Shown: positions 27,925 through 37,470, counted from the stretch's first letter. The stretch: DNA of 64,000 nucleotides from Brachyspira murdochii DSM 12563 (GCF_000092845.1 NC_014150.1:1450919-1514918); one strand, 5' to 3'. Translations and numbers: made by a program. The notes: generated from the sequence alone by a model not told the origin.

Positions 27925-28542
27925 TTAATTTGTTTCTTTATTAATGTCGACAGTTTTAGCAAAATCGTTATATTTTTTCAAATCATCTTCATCCATTATA
28001 ATGATAAATTCACATCTTCTATTTTCTTTAAGGGTAGGATATTCAGGCAAAGCCTCTCCAAAAGCATTTTTTAATAATCTGCTGTTTTCAGAGCCTAATT
28101 TTATTATATAATTAAAGCTAGTATCTGCCCTTCTTTGAGAAAGCTGATAATTATAAGGTGCAGGGCCCTCTTTGCTGGAATTACCTTCTACCATTATTCT
28201 TATATTTGGATTATTTTTTATTATTTGATAAACTAAATTATAAGCCTCTTTATAGCTTCCTATTTCTACAGTATTATCAAATCCGAATTTTACTTCATAA
28301 GAAGCATTCCCACTTTTGCCTATATCTGTTTTAGATTTAGGATCATGAAGAACTAATACCTTACCTCTTGGTGTTTCTTTAACTGCGGCTCCGTCAGGTA
28401 AGGTATAACCTTTAGCATTTTGATTATTAGCTTCTGTTGTTTTAAATCCGCTTCCTTCTTCCGGACCAGTGGCTACAGGGGCACTTTTACATGCTGCTAT
28501 AGATATAAAGATTAAAGACATAATTAAAATTATTTTTTTCAT
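27925..28542 (-). CDS. OmpA-family lipoprotein (operon leader, paralogue)
   Basis: Lipoprotein of 205 residues with lipobox IAAC (Cys18). The OmpA-like domain has MVEGNSSKEGPAPYNYQLSQ, RRADTSFNYIIKLG, FGEALPEYPTLKENRRCEFI; the EALPEYPT-x4-RR stretch is shared with the downstream paralogue. The Asp/Arg pattern is close to the peptidoglycan (diaminopimelate) site but the Asp of the canonical TD is replaced by Ser, so binding should not be assumed. AAGGAAAAGTA lies before the ATG. Confidence 0.88.
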   Translation of the reverse strand: MKKIILIMSLIFISIAACKSAPVATGPEEGSGFKTTEANNQNAKGYTLPDGAAVKETPRGKVLVLHDPKSKTDIGKSGNASYEVKFGFDNTVEIGSYKEAYNLVYQIIKNNPNIRIMVEGNSSKEGPAPYNYQLSQRRADTSFNYIIKLGSENSRLLKNAFGEALPEYPTLKENRRCEFIIIMDEDDLKKYNDFAKTVDINKETN

Positions 28543-28780
28543 GATTACTTTTCCTTAGTATCATATTTTTATATTGTTACATGAAAGTTAAAACAATTAA
28601 CATAACACATAAATTATAACAAATTCATAATTATATTTGTAAAATATAACTATTATATGTTATAAAACTTTATCGTATTTATATTTAAACATGATAACAA
28701 AAAAATAATTAATACTTTTATATAAATTTAATTAACTTATTATTATAAACAATATATACTTAAATCATAAGATATTATAA

Positions 28781-30499
28781 TCATTTTTTATTATTTTGAT
28801 ATATACACTCGAATGTGTCGCCTAAATTTTTCTTTTTTGCTGAAGCATTATATATTTGGGAAAGTAATTTATTTTTACTGATAAATTTTAAATTAAATAT
28901 ATCACAAAATCTGCTATAATAAATACTTTGATTCTCTAGGCTTATACATTTTAATGAATATTTTGATAAAAATATATCCAAAGATTTAGGATTAGCCTCA
29001 AAAGCATGATCGCTTGGTACTATAGGAAAATAATTTTTATTAAATCTTCCGCTAATACCATAACCATTAGGGGTAGCAAAAGCTAATATACCATCATCTT
29101 TTAGAGAATATAGTATACGTTCTAAAATATTTTCAAAATTATATATATGCTCTATAACATACCAAGCTGTTATTATGTCGTATTCTTTTTCTTTATACTC
29201 AAAATCAAGAAGCGAACAGTTATGAACATTGAGTTTAAGGGTATCTCGGCAGTATGATGAAGCATATTCGCTTATTTCTATACCTTCAGTTTCATAACCG
29301 AATTCTCTTGACTCATTAAGAAAAAAACCCATAGCACTTCCAATATCAAGAACTTTACCCTTTGGCTTTAATTTTTTTATTTTTTCTAAACGTCTTCTTG
29401 CTAATGCTGTTAGATTTTTGCTGTCTTCTTCATAAGTCTTACCATATTGATTTTTATAATCCTCTACAAAATATTTGGAAGAATAATCAGTAAACGGAGA
29501 AAGAAAATATTTTCTAAACAAAGTATGACATTTTAAGCAGCTGTAAAGATTAGACTCTATATTTCTATTTTTCATCTCTATATTGGAACTTCCGCAGAAT
29601 GGACATTTTATATCTTTAAAATCTTTTATATTATCTATTATTGTTTTGATACGCTCGAGAGATTTTTCGGTATTTATAGACTTGCCGTTTTCCAAATACT
29701 TACTTTGAGTATCTTTATTAAATAAAAAATCTTTTAATTTTAAAACTGCTTCGTCAGTATTAACATTTTCAAAAAAACCCAAATTAAAAAATAATTCATC
29801 TTTGCTCATAGCCAAATCATTATGATATTTTGTAGGAGAAAGAAGCACTGTAGGTATTGAAGCTTCTATACATTCAAATGCTGTAAGACCAAAATATGTT
29901 ATAACTGCACTGTAGGGACTTACAAATATATCTGGGCTAAAATCTTTATACTTTATATTACTGTATCCGCTTTCTCCGTCCCTTTCTATAAGAACAAAAT
30001 TTTTATCTTCTATTTTACTTATAATATCTATTGCCTTCTTTTTCAAATCATTATTAAATCCTAAATAAAGAAGAACTGGAGCATTTTCATCATATTTAGG
30101 TTTTATATTAGAATTAAGTATAGTAGCTATAAAAGGTTTTATATTAACTTCTTTAGAACTATCTATATTTGGGAGCATCTCTATTACTATATCAGCAAAA
30201 ACTCTTTCACTTCCTACACTGTCTATTATTATAACATTACTTATGGTTTTTAATTCTTTTATGAACTTAGATTCTACTTCTCGGCTATCTACTATTATCA
30301 AATACGGATTTAATGATTTTATTTCATTATATTTACAGCTTTTAATAGTTTTATCTTTAAATAAATCGCTGTTATCGTTAATAGAAGAAAATATAAAATT
30401 ATAGTATTCTTTAAGCCTGTCCGCAATAAATTTCATACGGGTAATATGTCCAAACCCGTATATTGTACCTATATCTGTTATTATACATATATTCTGCAT
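28781..30499 (-). CDS. PseG-like glycosyl hydrolase/transferase fused to SAM methyltransferase
   Basis: A 572-residue two-part protein. Residues 1-~285 resemble the PseG/SpsG family (GT-B fold): GFGHITR at 15-21, LIIVDSREV, IIIDSVGSER, and the C-terminal site VITYFGLTAFECIEASIPTV with LAMSKDELF. Residues ~295-330 are a zinc ribbon (CPFCGSSN, CLKCH). Residues ~335-572 are a class I methyltransferase: motif I VLDIGSAMGFFLNE, GIEISEYA, and WYVIEHIYNFENIL. PseG enzymes release UDP in nonulosonic acid synthesis; the fusion suggests synthesis and methylation of a surface or flagellar sugar. That role is inference. Confidence 0.8.
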   Translation of the reverse strand: MQNICIITDIGTIYGFGHITRMKFIADRLKEYYNFIFSSINDNSDLFKDKTIKSCKYNEIKSLNPYLIIVDSREVESKFIKELKTISNVIIIDSVGSERVFADIVIEMLPNIDSSKEVNIKPFIATILNSNIKPKYDENAPVLLYLGFNNDLKKKAIDIISKIEDKNFVLIERDGESGYSNIKYKDFSPDIFVSPYSAVITYFGLTAFECIEASIPTVLLSPTKYHNDLAMSKDELFFNLGFFENVNTDEAVLKLKDFLFNKDTQSKYLENGKSINTEKSLERIKTIIDNIKDFKDIKCPFCGSSNIEMKNRNIESNLYSCLKCHTLFRKYFLSPFTDYSSKYFVEDYKNQYGKTYEEDSKNLTALARRRLEKIKKLKPKGKVLDIGSAMGFFLNESREFGYETEGIEISEYASSYCRDTLKLNVHNCSLLDFEYKEKEYDIITAWYVIEHIYNFENILERILYSLKDDGILAFATPNGYGISGRFNKNYFPIVPSDHAFEANPKSLDIFLSKYSLKCISLENQSIYYSRFCDIFNLKFISKNKLLSQIYNASAKKKNLGDTFECIYQNNKK

Positions 30500-30667
30500 G
30501 AAAACTAACTATTTCTAAATTTTTTCATAAAATGATGTTAGATATTATATAATAAAAAAATATAATTACAAACAAATATTTCATTTAGAAAAACTTAAAT
30601 ATTTATACTTGTTTTTACTCTTGATTAGCTCAATTTACAAATGTTTTTAAATTTAAAACATTCTTTA

Positions 30668-30749
30668 ACGCACGTTCAATCGATCACTATATATAAATTG
30701 ATTATTAATTCTAATTCACATAATATATAAAATTTCATGCTGCGTGCGT
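30668..30749. repeat. 82-bp element bounded by ACGCACG/CGTGCGT
   Basis: ACGCACG (30668-30674) and CGTGCGT (30743-30749) enclose an AT-rich core (ATTGATTATTAATTCTAATT) that matches the element at 25665-25747. It again lies directly before a 211-bp element. Confidence 0.7.
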
Positions 30750-30776
30750 GCACTAAAGTCATAAATTTAAATTACA

Positions 30777-30987
30777 CTTGGGCGGGATTGATTTTGATGT
30801 AAAGGTTTACAGATTTAATTAAAACATAACAAAAAAATAAAGCTTTTAAATATAAAAGGGCGGGGATTTAAATAAAGTTTGAAAATTTCTTCTCATTCCC
30901 CACCCTCTAAATTCTTTAATTTTATACTGTTATTAAAAAAAATTTTTTCTTTTTTAGCTTTTACTGTTACTTTAGCACCCACCCAAG
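30777..30987. mobile_element. MITE-like 211-bp noncoding element, copy 2
   Basis: Terminal inverted repeats CTTGGGCGGG (30777-30786) and CCCACCCAAG (30978-30987) bound 211 bases, the same length as copy 1. Blocks of 15-20 identical bases are shared along the whole length. No coding frame. Nothing else of note is visible in the gap 30500-31209 apart from a second C-rich/GTGCGT region around 31078 with partial similarity to the ends. Confidence 0.6.
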
Positions 30988-31209
30988 CGTTTTTTAATTT
31001 TTGTAATATTCTTAACTTTATTCTTATATACATAAAATTAAAATACTAAATTCATTGATATAAAAAATACATTCTGCGTGCATAGAATAAAGTGGGAATT
31101 TAAATAATGCTATGTAAGGGATTACTTTTATTATTTTTTTGAACTGTAACTTTAAATTAAGAGAGAACTATTTTTAGCTCTCCCTTTTTTTAGTAATATA
31201 TATATACTA

Positions 31210-31641
31210 TTAGTCGTCAAATTTTTGTCCCATTAAATGTCCGTCAGAAGTTATAAACAATTCCATAAAATTATTTAATTTCACTTTGTAATTGCCCCAT
31301 TCTTTTTCTGCCTCTATTATTACAGCATTAGGATAAGTATTTTTTATAGTGTTTGCTACAGACTGAGGTAAAGCACTGAAAGGAACTGTGTTGTACTCAC
31401 CGTCTATACTGTTCCACTCTCCATTATACAAAAAGTCTATTTTAGAACCGTTTGATAATTTTACTTCAAATTTTCCGTCATCTCTTTCTTCTTTCCATAT
31501 CTGAGCATTAGGATAAACTTTCTGTATAAAGTTTCTAGCATTCTCTGGAAGTGAAGAAGCGGGAACTATCCAATCAGCAAAAGCACTTGAAGTAGAAATA
31601 ATAGTCAAAGTTATTAATAAAGCAAATAATTTTTTAGTCAT
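31210..31641 (-). CDS. Exported PepSY-like (DUF2874) protein
   Basis: Periplasmic protein of 143 residues with a signal peptide (residues 1-22, ending SSAFA). Two PepSY-like repeats follow: VPASSLPENARNFIQKVYPN with KFEVKLSNGSKIDF, and VPFSALPQSVANTIKNTYPN with NYKVKLNNFMELFI. This is the DUF2874/beta-lactamase-inhibitor-like fold found in Bacteroides and spirochaetes; function unknown. AAAGGAGAT lies before the ATG. It has a strong promoter bordered by a 20-bp palindrome. Confidence 0.88.
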   Translation of the reverse strand: MTKKLFALLITLTIISTSSAFADWIVPASSLPENARNFIQKVYPNAQIWKEERDDGKFEVKLSNGSKIDFLYNGEWNSIDGEYNTVPFSALPQSVANTIKNTYPNAVIIEAEKEWGNYKVKLNNFMELFITSDGHLMGQKFDD

Positions 31642-31699
31642 AGTAAATCTCCTTTTAATTTGTTTTCATATGTTCTTGTAAATTATCTTTACAATTATA

Positions 31700-31727
31700 A
31701 GTATAGCCTAAAAGCAGATTTTGTCAA
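31700..31727 (-). promoter_or_regulatory. Promoter of the PepSY-like gene
   Basis: TTGACA (31722-31727), a 16-base spacer and TATACT (31700-31705) on the minus strand, about 60 bases before the ATG. The 12-mer TTGACAAAATCT is the same as in the DUF3108 promoter at 17.6 kb. Confidence 0.85.
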
Positions 31728-31770
31728 TATATTTTACCTAAATTTTACAAAAAATTTAGGTAAAATATAT
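31727..31770. promoter_or_regulatory. Perfect 20-bp inverted repeat at the -35 box
   Basis: The left arm 31727-31746 and the right arm 31751-31770 are perfect inverse complements of 20 bases around an ACAA loop. The central part of the left arm is TTTTACCTAAATTTT. It abuts the -35 box of the PepSY-gene promoter. It may be an operator or, on the plus strand, a weak terminator; there is no plus-strand gene that it would end. Confidence 0.7.
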
Positions 31771-31873
31771 AATTTTTGTAATTATTTAATACATTTGATA
31801 CATTACTCTATAATTATATATAAAATTATCAAGATAAAGTAAAATTTATTTACTTTAAGGATTGTTATATACA

Positions 31874-31913
31874 AAAAAGCCCGCATTTATAGAAAAATAA
31901 ATACAGGCTTTTT
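31874..31913 (-). terminator. Terminator of purA
   Basis: AAAAAGCC-x2-CATTTAT and ATAAAT-x-C-x-GGCTTTTT form a bulged stem about 20 bases after the purA stop, with T-runs on both sides. Confidence 0.82.
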
Positions 31914-31934
31914 AATATTAAAAATTAATTATAA

Positions 31935-33218
31935 TCAAAAAATCTTCTTAACTATTATAGTCTCTTCTCTGCTGGCACCGACAGACACTATAGATATATC
32001 TGTTTCTATTACTTCGCTTAATCTTTTTAAATACTTTTTAGCATTTTCTGGGAGTTTATCATATTCTCTAATTTCTCTAGTGCTAGTTTTCCAGCCTTCA
32101 AACTCTTCATACACTGGCTCAGCTTTTGAAAGTATATCCAAATCTGCAGGATAACCTTCTAATATCTCACCATTATATTTGTAGGCAACACATATTTTTA
32201 ATTTATCCAAATCATCTAATATATCAAGCCTAGTTACAGCAATAGAATCAAGTCCGTTCACATAGGAAGCATATTTTACAACGCAGGCATCAAGCCAACC
32301 GCATCTTCTTGGTCTTCCAGTAACAGTGCCGTACTCTCCGCCTTTGTCTCTTATAGCCTGTCCTATATCATCATGAAGCTCTGAAGGGAAAGGTCCTTCT
32401 CCCACTCTAGTAGAATAAGCCTTTACAACTCCTATAACATTATCAATCTTTCTAGGTCCCACACCTGAACCAGTACAAGCTCCTCCGGCAGCAGGGTAAG
32501 ATGATGTTACATAAGGATAAGTACCATGGTCTAAGTCAAGCATAGTAGCCTGAGCTCCTTCAAACAATATATTTTTTTTCTCTTTAATAGCTTTATTTAA
32601 TATTGTAGTAGTATCAGCGACATAAGGTTTTAATCTCTCAGCATATTCCAAATACTCTTTTAAAAGTGCATCATAATCAAATCCGTCATGATTATAAACT
32701 TTTTTAAGGAGTTTATTTTTAAGCTCAAGATTAAACTTTAATTTTTTAGCAAAAACTTCTTTATTCATCAAATCAACTATTCTTATACCCAAACGGCTGG
32801 ATTTATCCATATAACAAGGACCTATACCGTTTTTAGTAGTACCTAATTTATTTTCTCCAAGATCCTCTTCCTGAAGTTCATCAAGAAGCCTATGATAAGG
32901 CATTAATACATGAGCCCTGTTAGAAATTTTAAGATTAGATATATTAACTTTCTTCTCAGCAAGAGCGTCTATTTCACCCAAAAAAACTTTAGGTTCTATA
33001 ACAACTCCATTACCTATAACGCAAACTTTATCGTTATAAAGTATACCAGAAGGTAAAAGTCTTAATTTATATTTTACATTATCAACTACAACGGTATGAC
33101 CTGCATTACTTCCGCCCTGAGAACGAACAACATATTCGCAGTTTTCGGCAAGATAATCCACTATTTTACCTTTGCCCTCATCACCCCATTGAGTTCCTAC
33201 TATAATTACTGAAGCCAT
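31935..33218 (-). CDS. purA: Adenylosuccinate synthetase
   Basis: First step from IMP to AMP: IMP + Asp + GTP to adenylosuccinate, cytoplasmic, 427 residues. The P-loop region VGTQWGDEGKGKIVDYLAE at the N-terminus, GGSNAGHTVV, GIGPCYMDK, LFEGAQATMLDLDHGTYPYVTSS, GVGPRKID, GEGPFPSEL, TGRPRRCGWLDACV and RLDILD are all present in order. AAGGAG lies before the ATG. Monocistronic with its own terminator. Confidence 0.98.
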   Translation of the reverse strand: MASVIIVGTQWGDEGKGKIVDYLAENCEYVVRSQGGSNAGHTVVVDNVKYKLRLLPSGILYNDKVCVIGNGVVIEPKVFLGEIDALAEKKVNISNLKISNRAHVLMPYHRLLDELQEEDLGENKLGTTKNGIGPCYMDKSSRLGIRIVDLMNKEVFAKKLKFNLELKNKLLKKVYNHDGFDYDALLKEYLEYAERLKPYVADTTTILNKAIKEKKNILFEGAQATMLDLDHGTYPYVTSSYPAAGGACTGSGVGPRKIDNVIGVVKAYSTRVGEGPFPSELHDDIGQAIRDKGGEYGTVTGRPRRCGWLDACVVKYASYVNGLDSIAVTRLDILDDLDKLKICVAYKYNGEILEGYPADLDILSKAEPVYEEFEGWKTSTREIREYDKLPENAKKYLKRLSEVIETDISIVSVGASREETIIVKKIF

Positions 33219-33468
33219 TTTTCAACTCCTTGTTTTATTATGCTAAAATATAAGATTTAAAAAAACTTATAAAAAACACACGATTGCTATTATATGAATA
33301 TTTTGTAAGAATTTCAAGCTACTTTTAATAGAAATTTCTATTAAAGATAATGTTTTTATTTATAAAGTAATTTTTTAAACATCATTAATATAATTATATA
33401 TTGTTTTAATATTTTTATAATGCTTTATAATAAAGTAGATTTAAAACTTAAAATATTTTGGATTATTT

Positions 33469-35919
33469 ATGACTGAAGAATTAAAAGCAAAAATACAAAA
33501 ATTAATATTAGAAGAAAATTATGAAGAAGCAATAAAGCTATGTGATGAAGCCATTGAAAAAGATGATAAAGATGAGGACGCATATTTCAATATGGCTTTT
33601 GCAAAAATAAATTTGCAGAGATATAAAGAAGCTATAGAGGGCTACAGTAAAGTTATAGAATTAAATAATAAAAATGAAATAGCGTATATAAATAGAAGTG
33701 TATGTTATGAAATTAATAAACAATATAAAGAAGCAATTAGTGATTTGGATAATGTTATTAAATTAAATCAATATAATGAAAAAGCATATTTTTATAGAGG
33801 AATAGATAAAAATTTTATTGGTTTATATGAAGATGCTATAAATGATTTTTCTATAGCTATTTCAATAATCAATTCATATAGAAATAGTTACAGTAATATA
33901 GATTTTTCTAGTATGCTTAAATCATATTCAAATTTAAATAATATTATATTAGATAATAATTTTTTACAAGCACTAGGTGAAAATGCCAAAAAATTTATTT
34001 TTAATAAAATAAATATTTATAATAAATTATTAGATACAAAAAATATATATATTTTATCTTTCTATAATAGAGCTTTAACAAAAATGTTTTTACAATTAAA
34101 TAAGGAAGCATTTGATGATTTTAATATTGTTATACAATTAAATCCTACTTTTTTTGAGGCATATTTTTCAAGAGGATTATTAAAATCTAATTTGGCTATG
34201 GATAAGGAAGCCATAGAAGATTATAAAAAAGTAATAGAATTAAATCCAAAGTATATAGACGCATATATTAATATAGCAATATCAAATTCAATTTTATATG
34301 GATATGATAAAGCTATGGAATATTTTGATAAAGCAATATCTATAAATAAAAATTATTCATCTATATATTTGAATAGGGGAATGATAAAAGCATTTTATAA
34401 TAAATATACAGAATCTATAGAAGACTTTAATACAGCTATACAGATATCAAGTGATAATCCAATAATTTATTTTTATAAATCTAAATCATTATATAATTTA
34501 AGATTATATAATGAATCTATTGAAAATGCTGAAAAAGCTATTAACTTATATAATAAATATATGAATGCACATTATGTAAAAATATTATCAAAAGCTAAAT
34601 TAAAAAAATATATAGAATTTATTGATGATTTAAAGAATGTAGCAGCAATTAACCCTGACTTTTCAAATAATTTTATAACTGATATTATGAATTTACTAGA
34701 AACATATTCAAATATAGAAACAATATTTCAATTGCTAATAGAAAATGAAAATATTATATTATGGAAAAATGAACCTATAACAAATTTAATTTCTCGTTTT
34801 GAAGAGAGTAAAAATTTTGATGATAAACTTAAAGAAAATATAAAATATCTTTTGTTATACGAATATCTTTTACTTAAACTTTTAACTTTTGACACTGAAG
34901 AAGAAAATAATAATATAGAAATATCGCATTATACTTCTTTAGATATTCTTCAATTATTATTAAATGTTAAAGAAAATACAAAAGAAAGCGGAAATATAAG
35001 GATAAATAATATAACAACTGCTAATGATCCTAAAGAAGGTAAAATTTTAGAAAGTATTTTAAATAAAAATAATATATATATAAAAATAGAAAATGATGAA
35101 AAAGCTTTAACTCTTCAGACATCATATTCAAGGAATAAAGATTCTCTTACAATGTTTAGACTATACGGAAAAAAAGAAAATAAAGAAGCTACAGGTGTAT
35201 GCTTAGTTTTAGATAATAAATATTTTAACAATTCATATACTTCTCCTTATTCTTATGAATTTAAGTTAAAAATAGAAAATAATAAAATTTCAATAAATGA
35301 AAAAATTAATAAAGAAAAATTACAAGAAAATAAAAGAAATCTATATTGGGTGCTTTATTATAATGAAAAAGAAAATCAGATTATATACAATAAAGAAAAA
35401 TCTAAATATGCAAGTAATATTATTGATTTGAATGATTTGAATAATGATGATTATAAATTAGAATTAAAAGAAGATGATAAAAAAGAAGATATGATTAAAT
35501 ATGCATTTGCAAAAATATTTTATTATACAAGAGAAATTAAAAAACAAATAGAAAACCAAAAAAATAATGAAATTTATAAAAATATTAAAAGTCAATTATA
35601 CAGCTATTTATTTGAAAACATAAAATACATAATAAAGCATGAAGCATTCTTTGAAGAACAGGAACTTAGAATGCTTGTAACAAATGATTATAAGTCTGAT
35701 GAAATATTAATTGACAATGATAATAAAAAGCTCTATATTGATTATATAAAACTTTTTAATGAAAATACTAATTATATAAAAGAAATAATAATAGGCTCAA
35801 AAGTAGAAAACAATGAGGCAGTTGCCGAATATATAAGAAAATTACTTCACTTAAAAAATACTGAAGATAATAAATTAGATGATATAAAGGTAAGCATATC
35901 AGAAGCCCCTTTAAGATAA
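33469..35919 (+). CDS. TPR protein with C-terminal DUF2971-like domain
   Basis: An 816-residue cytoplasmic protein. TPR units fill residues 1-~390 (for example ENYEEAIKLCDEAIEKDDKD and DAYFNMAFAKINLQRYKEAI). The C-terminal ~330 residues resemble DUF2971: HYTSLDILQLLL, then RINNITTANDPKEGKILESI (the NDPxE core) and a late KHEAFFEEQELRMLV. DUF2971 proteins are often found in defence islands, but their activity is unknown to me. It sits 67 bases before the mcrB gene on the same strand, so it may belong to the same defence locus. GC is unusually low even for this genome. Confidence 0.8.
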   Translation: MTEELKAKIQKLILEENYEEAIKLCDEAIEKDDKDEDAYFNMAFAKINLQRYKEAIEGYSKVIELNNKNEIAYINRSVCYEINKQYKEAISDLDNVIKLNQYNEKAYFYRGIDKNFIGLYEDAINDFSIAISIINSYRNSYSNIDFSSMLKSYSNLNNIILDNNFLQALGENAKKFIFNKINIYNKLLDTKNIYILSFYNRALTKMFLQLNKEAFDDFNIVIQLNPTFFEAYFSRGLLKSNLAMDKEAIEDYKKVIELNPKYIDAYINIAISNSILYGYDKAMEYFDKAISINKNYSSIYLNRGMIKAFYNKYTESIEDFNTAIQISSDNPIIYFYKSKSLYNLRLYNESIENAEKAINLYNKYMNAHYVKILSKAKLKKYIEFIDDLKNVAAINPDFSNNFITDIMNLLETYSNIETIFQLLIENENIILWKNEPITNLISRFEESKNFDDKLKENIKYLLLYEYLLLKLLTFDTEEENNNIEISHYTSLDILQLLLNVKENTKESGNIRINNITTANDPKEGKILESILNKNNIYIKIENDEKALTLQTSYSRNKDSLTMFRLYGKKENKEATGVCLVLDNKYFNNSYTSPYSYEFKLKIENNKISINEKINKEKLQENKRNLYWVLYYNEKENQIIYNKEKSKYASNIIDLNDLNNDDYKLELKEDDKKEDMIKYAFAKIFYYTREIKKQIENQKNNEIYKNIKSQLYSYLFENIKYIIKHEAFFEEQELRMLVTNDYKSDEILIDNDNKKLYIDYIKLFNENTNYIKEIIIGSKVENNEAVAEYIRKLLHLKNTEDNKLDDIKVSISEAPLR

Positions 35920-35986
35920 TTTTTATAATATAATTTTTATTGTAAAATAAAATAGCTAATATATATATCATTTATTTGGAGTAAAT

Positions 35987-37252
35987 ATGAAAGAAGAATT
36001 AAATAATGAACAACTAGAATCAGTATATGATGTAATGGAGCAAATATATAATGGTGAAATTAAAAGAACAGAAGGAATTAATGAATGTTTGAAAATAGAT
36101 GTTAAAGGAATATACAAATATAGTTCATTTAATTTTTTATACGGAATATATAGGTGCATGAGAAAAGGTGTAGGATTTAAAAGAAGTTTTAAATTAAATG
36201 TACTGCAATTTATCATTAAAAAAATAGGAAAACTACATGGTATTAAAGAACTAGAAAAATCATTAATTTCAACAAAAGAATATATAAAATATCATTATCC
36301 ATTTAATAAAGATAAATCTGATAATTTAGTAAAAGTATGTAAAGAAATAATTGAAAAAAATAATATTAAAGATATATCATTTGATAATTTGTTTGAAGAT
36401 GAAAAAACAGATGATGAAGAAATTACACAAACTAATGATAAATCGGATAATTCATATAGTAAAGAAAATTTCCTTAATGAAGTTTTTATATCTGAAGAAA
36501 AGTACGACACTATTTATAATTTATTAAAAAGAAAAAAGAATATTATTTTTCAAGGCTCGCCCGGAGTAGGTAAAACTTTTCTTGCCAAAAAACTTGCTTA
36601 CTCAATAATTGGAGAAGCCGATGACAGTAAAATAAAAATGGTGCAGTTTCATGAAAGCTATTCTTATGAAGATTTTATTATAGGTTATAAGCCTACAGAT
36701 AAAAACTTTGAATTAAAAAATGGTGTGTTTTATGATTTTTGTCAGAAAGCCTCTTCCGATATGGATAATGATTATTTTTTTATAATAGATGAGATTAACC
36801 GCGGAAATATATCTAAAATATTCGGCGAGCTTTTAATGCTTATAGAGGCTGACAATAGAGATGCTGAAATTATACTTCCTTATAATAATGAAAGTTTCAG
36901 CGTGCCTAATAATTTGTATATTATAGGTATGATGAATACTGCAGACAGAAGCATTGCTGTTATTGATTATGCACTGCGAAGAAGATTTTGCTTTGTAGAT
37001 ATTGAGCCTGCTTTCGGAAATGAAAAGTTTATAAACTATTTGAAAGAAAAGAATATAAACGATAATCTTATAAATAAAATAAATACAAAGTTTATTGAGT
37101 TAAATAATATTATAAAAAATGATAAAATACTAGGCAGAGGCTGTACTATAGGTCATAGTTATTTCTGCGATAAAATAGATGAGGAAGAATACAAAAATAT
37201 TATAGAATATGAAGTAGCTCCTACATTAAGAGAGTATTGGTTTGATAATTAA
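35987..37252 (+). CDS. mcrB: McrB-like AAA+ GTPase of a modification-dependent restriction system
   Basis: Motor subunit of McrBC-type restriction, 421 residues. Walker A is GSPGVGKT (190-197), Walker B FIIDEINRGN (265-274), the sensor loop is MMNTADRSI (315-323), followed by ALRRRFCFVD. The QFHESYSYEDFIIGYKP stretch is diagnostic of McrB. The N-terminal ~165 residues are a helical domain I do not recognise; it is neither DUF3578 nor the E. coli McrB DNA-binding fold as far as I can see. TTGGAG lies 7 bases before the ATG. mcrC follows after an unusual 218-base gap. Confidence 0.93.
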   Translation: MKEELNNEQLESVYDVMEQIYNGEIKRTEGINECLKIDVKGIYKYSSFNFLYGIYRCMRKGVGFKRSFKLNVLQFIIKKIGKLHGIKELEKSLISTKEYIKYHYPFNKDKSDNLVKVCKEIIEKNNIKDISFDNLFEDEKTDDEEITQTNDKSDNSYSKENFLNEVFISEEKYDTIYNLLKRKKNIIFQGSPGVGKTFLAKKLAYSIIGEADDSKIKMVQFHESYSYEDFIIGYKPTDKNFELKNGVFYDFCQKASSDMDNDYFFIIDEINRGNISKIFGELLMLIEADNRDAEIILPYNNESFSVPNNLYIIGMMNTADRSIAVIDYALRRRFCFVDIEPAFGNEKFINYLKEKNINDNLINKINTKFIELNNIIKNDKILGRGCTIGHSYFCDKIDEEEYKNIIEYEVAPTLREYWFDN

Positions 37253-37470
37253 GAGAGAGCAGAGAAGGAAATAAAAAAGTTATTGGATATATAATAATAC
37301 TGTTATTTTTAAATCATAATTATAATTTTTTTATATATTAATAACTCATAATTTTAGATTTGTAAAATTGCAGTCTTTTTGGTTCTCGCCGTAGGCGGGC
37401 TTCGCCTGTGCTACAAAAAGAACTTAGGTGCGTGCTAAAGCCCTGCAAATAAAAAATTACTTTTTGATAA
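37253..37470. repeat. mcrB-mcrC spacer with GC-rich hairpin motif
   Basis: The 218-base gap contains TCGCCGTAGGCGGGCTTCGC at 37386-37405, GC-rich in an AT-rich setting and able to fold (AGGCG with CGCCT). A related motif, TCGCCACAGGCGGACTTCGT, is at 42815-42834 and a partial one, TTCGCCAAAGGCGGAC, near 5407. There is no gene in the gap. mcrB and mcrC are usually adjacent or overlapping, so this looks like an insertion. Confidence 0.6.

Noticed and set aside
31727-31770. Simple terminator for the 20-bp palindrome
   Set aside because: There is no plus-strand gene to end, and on the minus strand purA already has its own terminator further upstream; the T-run after the stem is poor.
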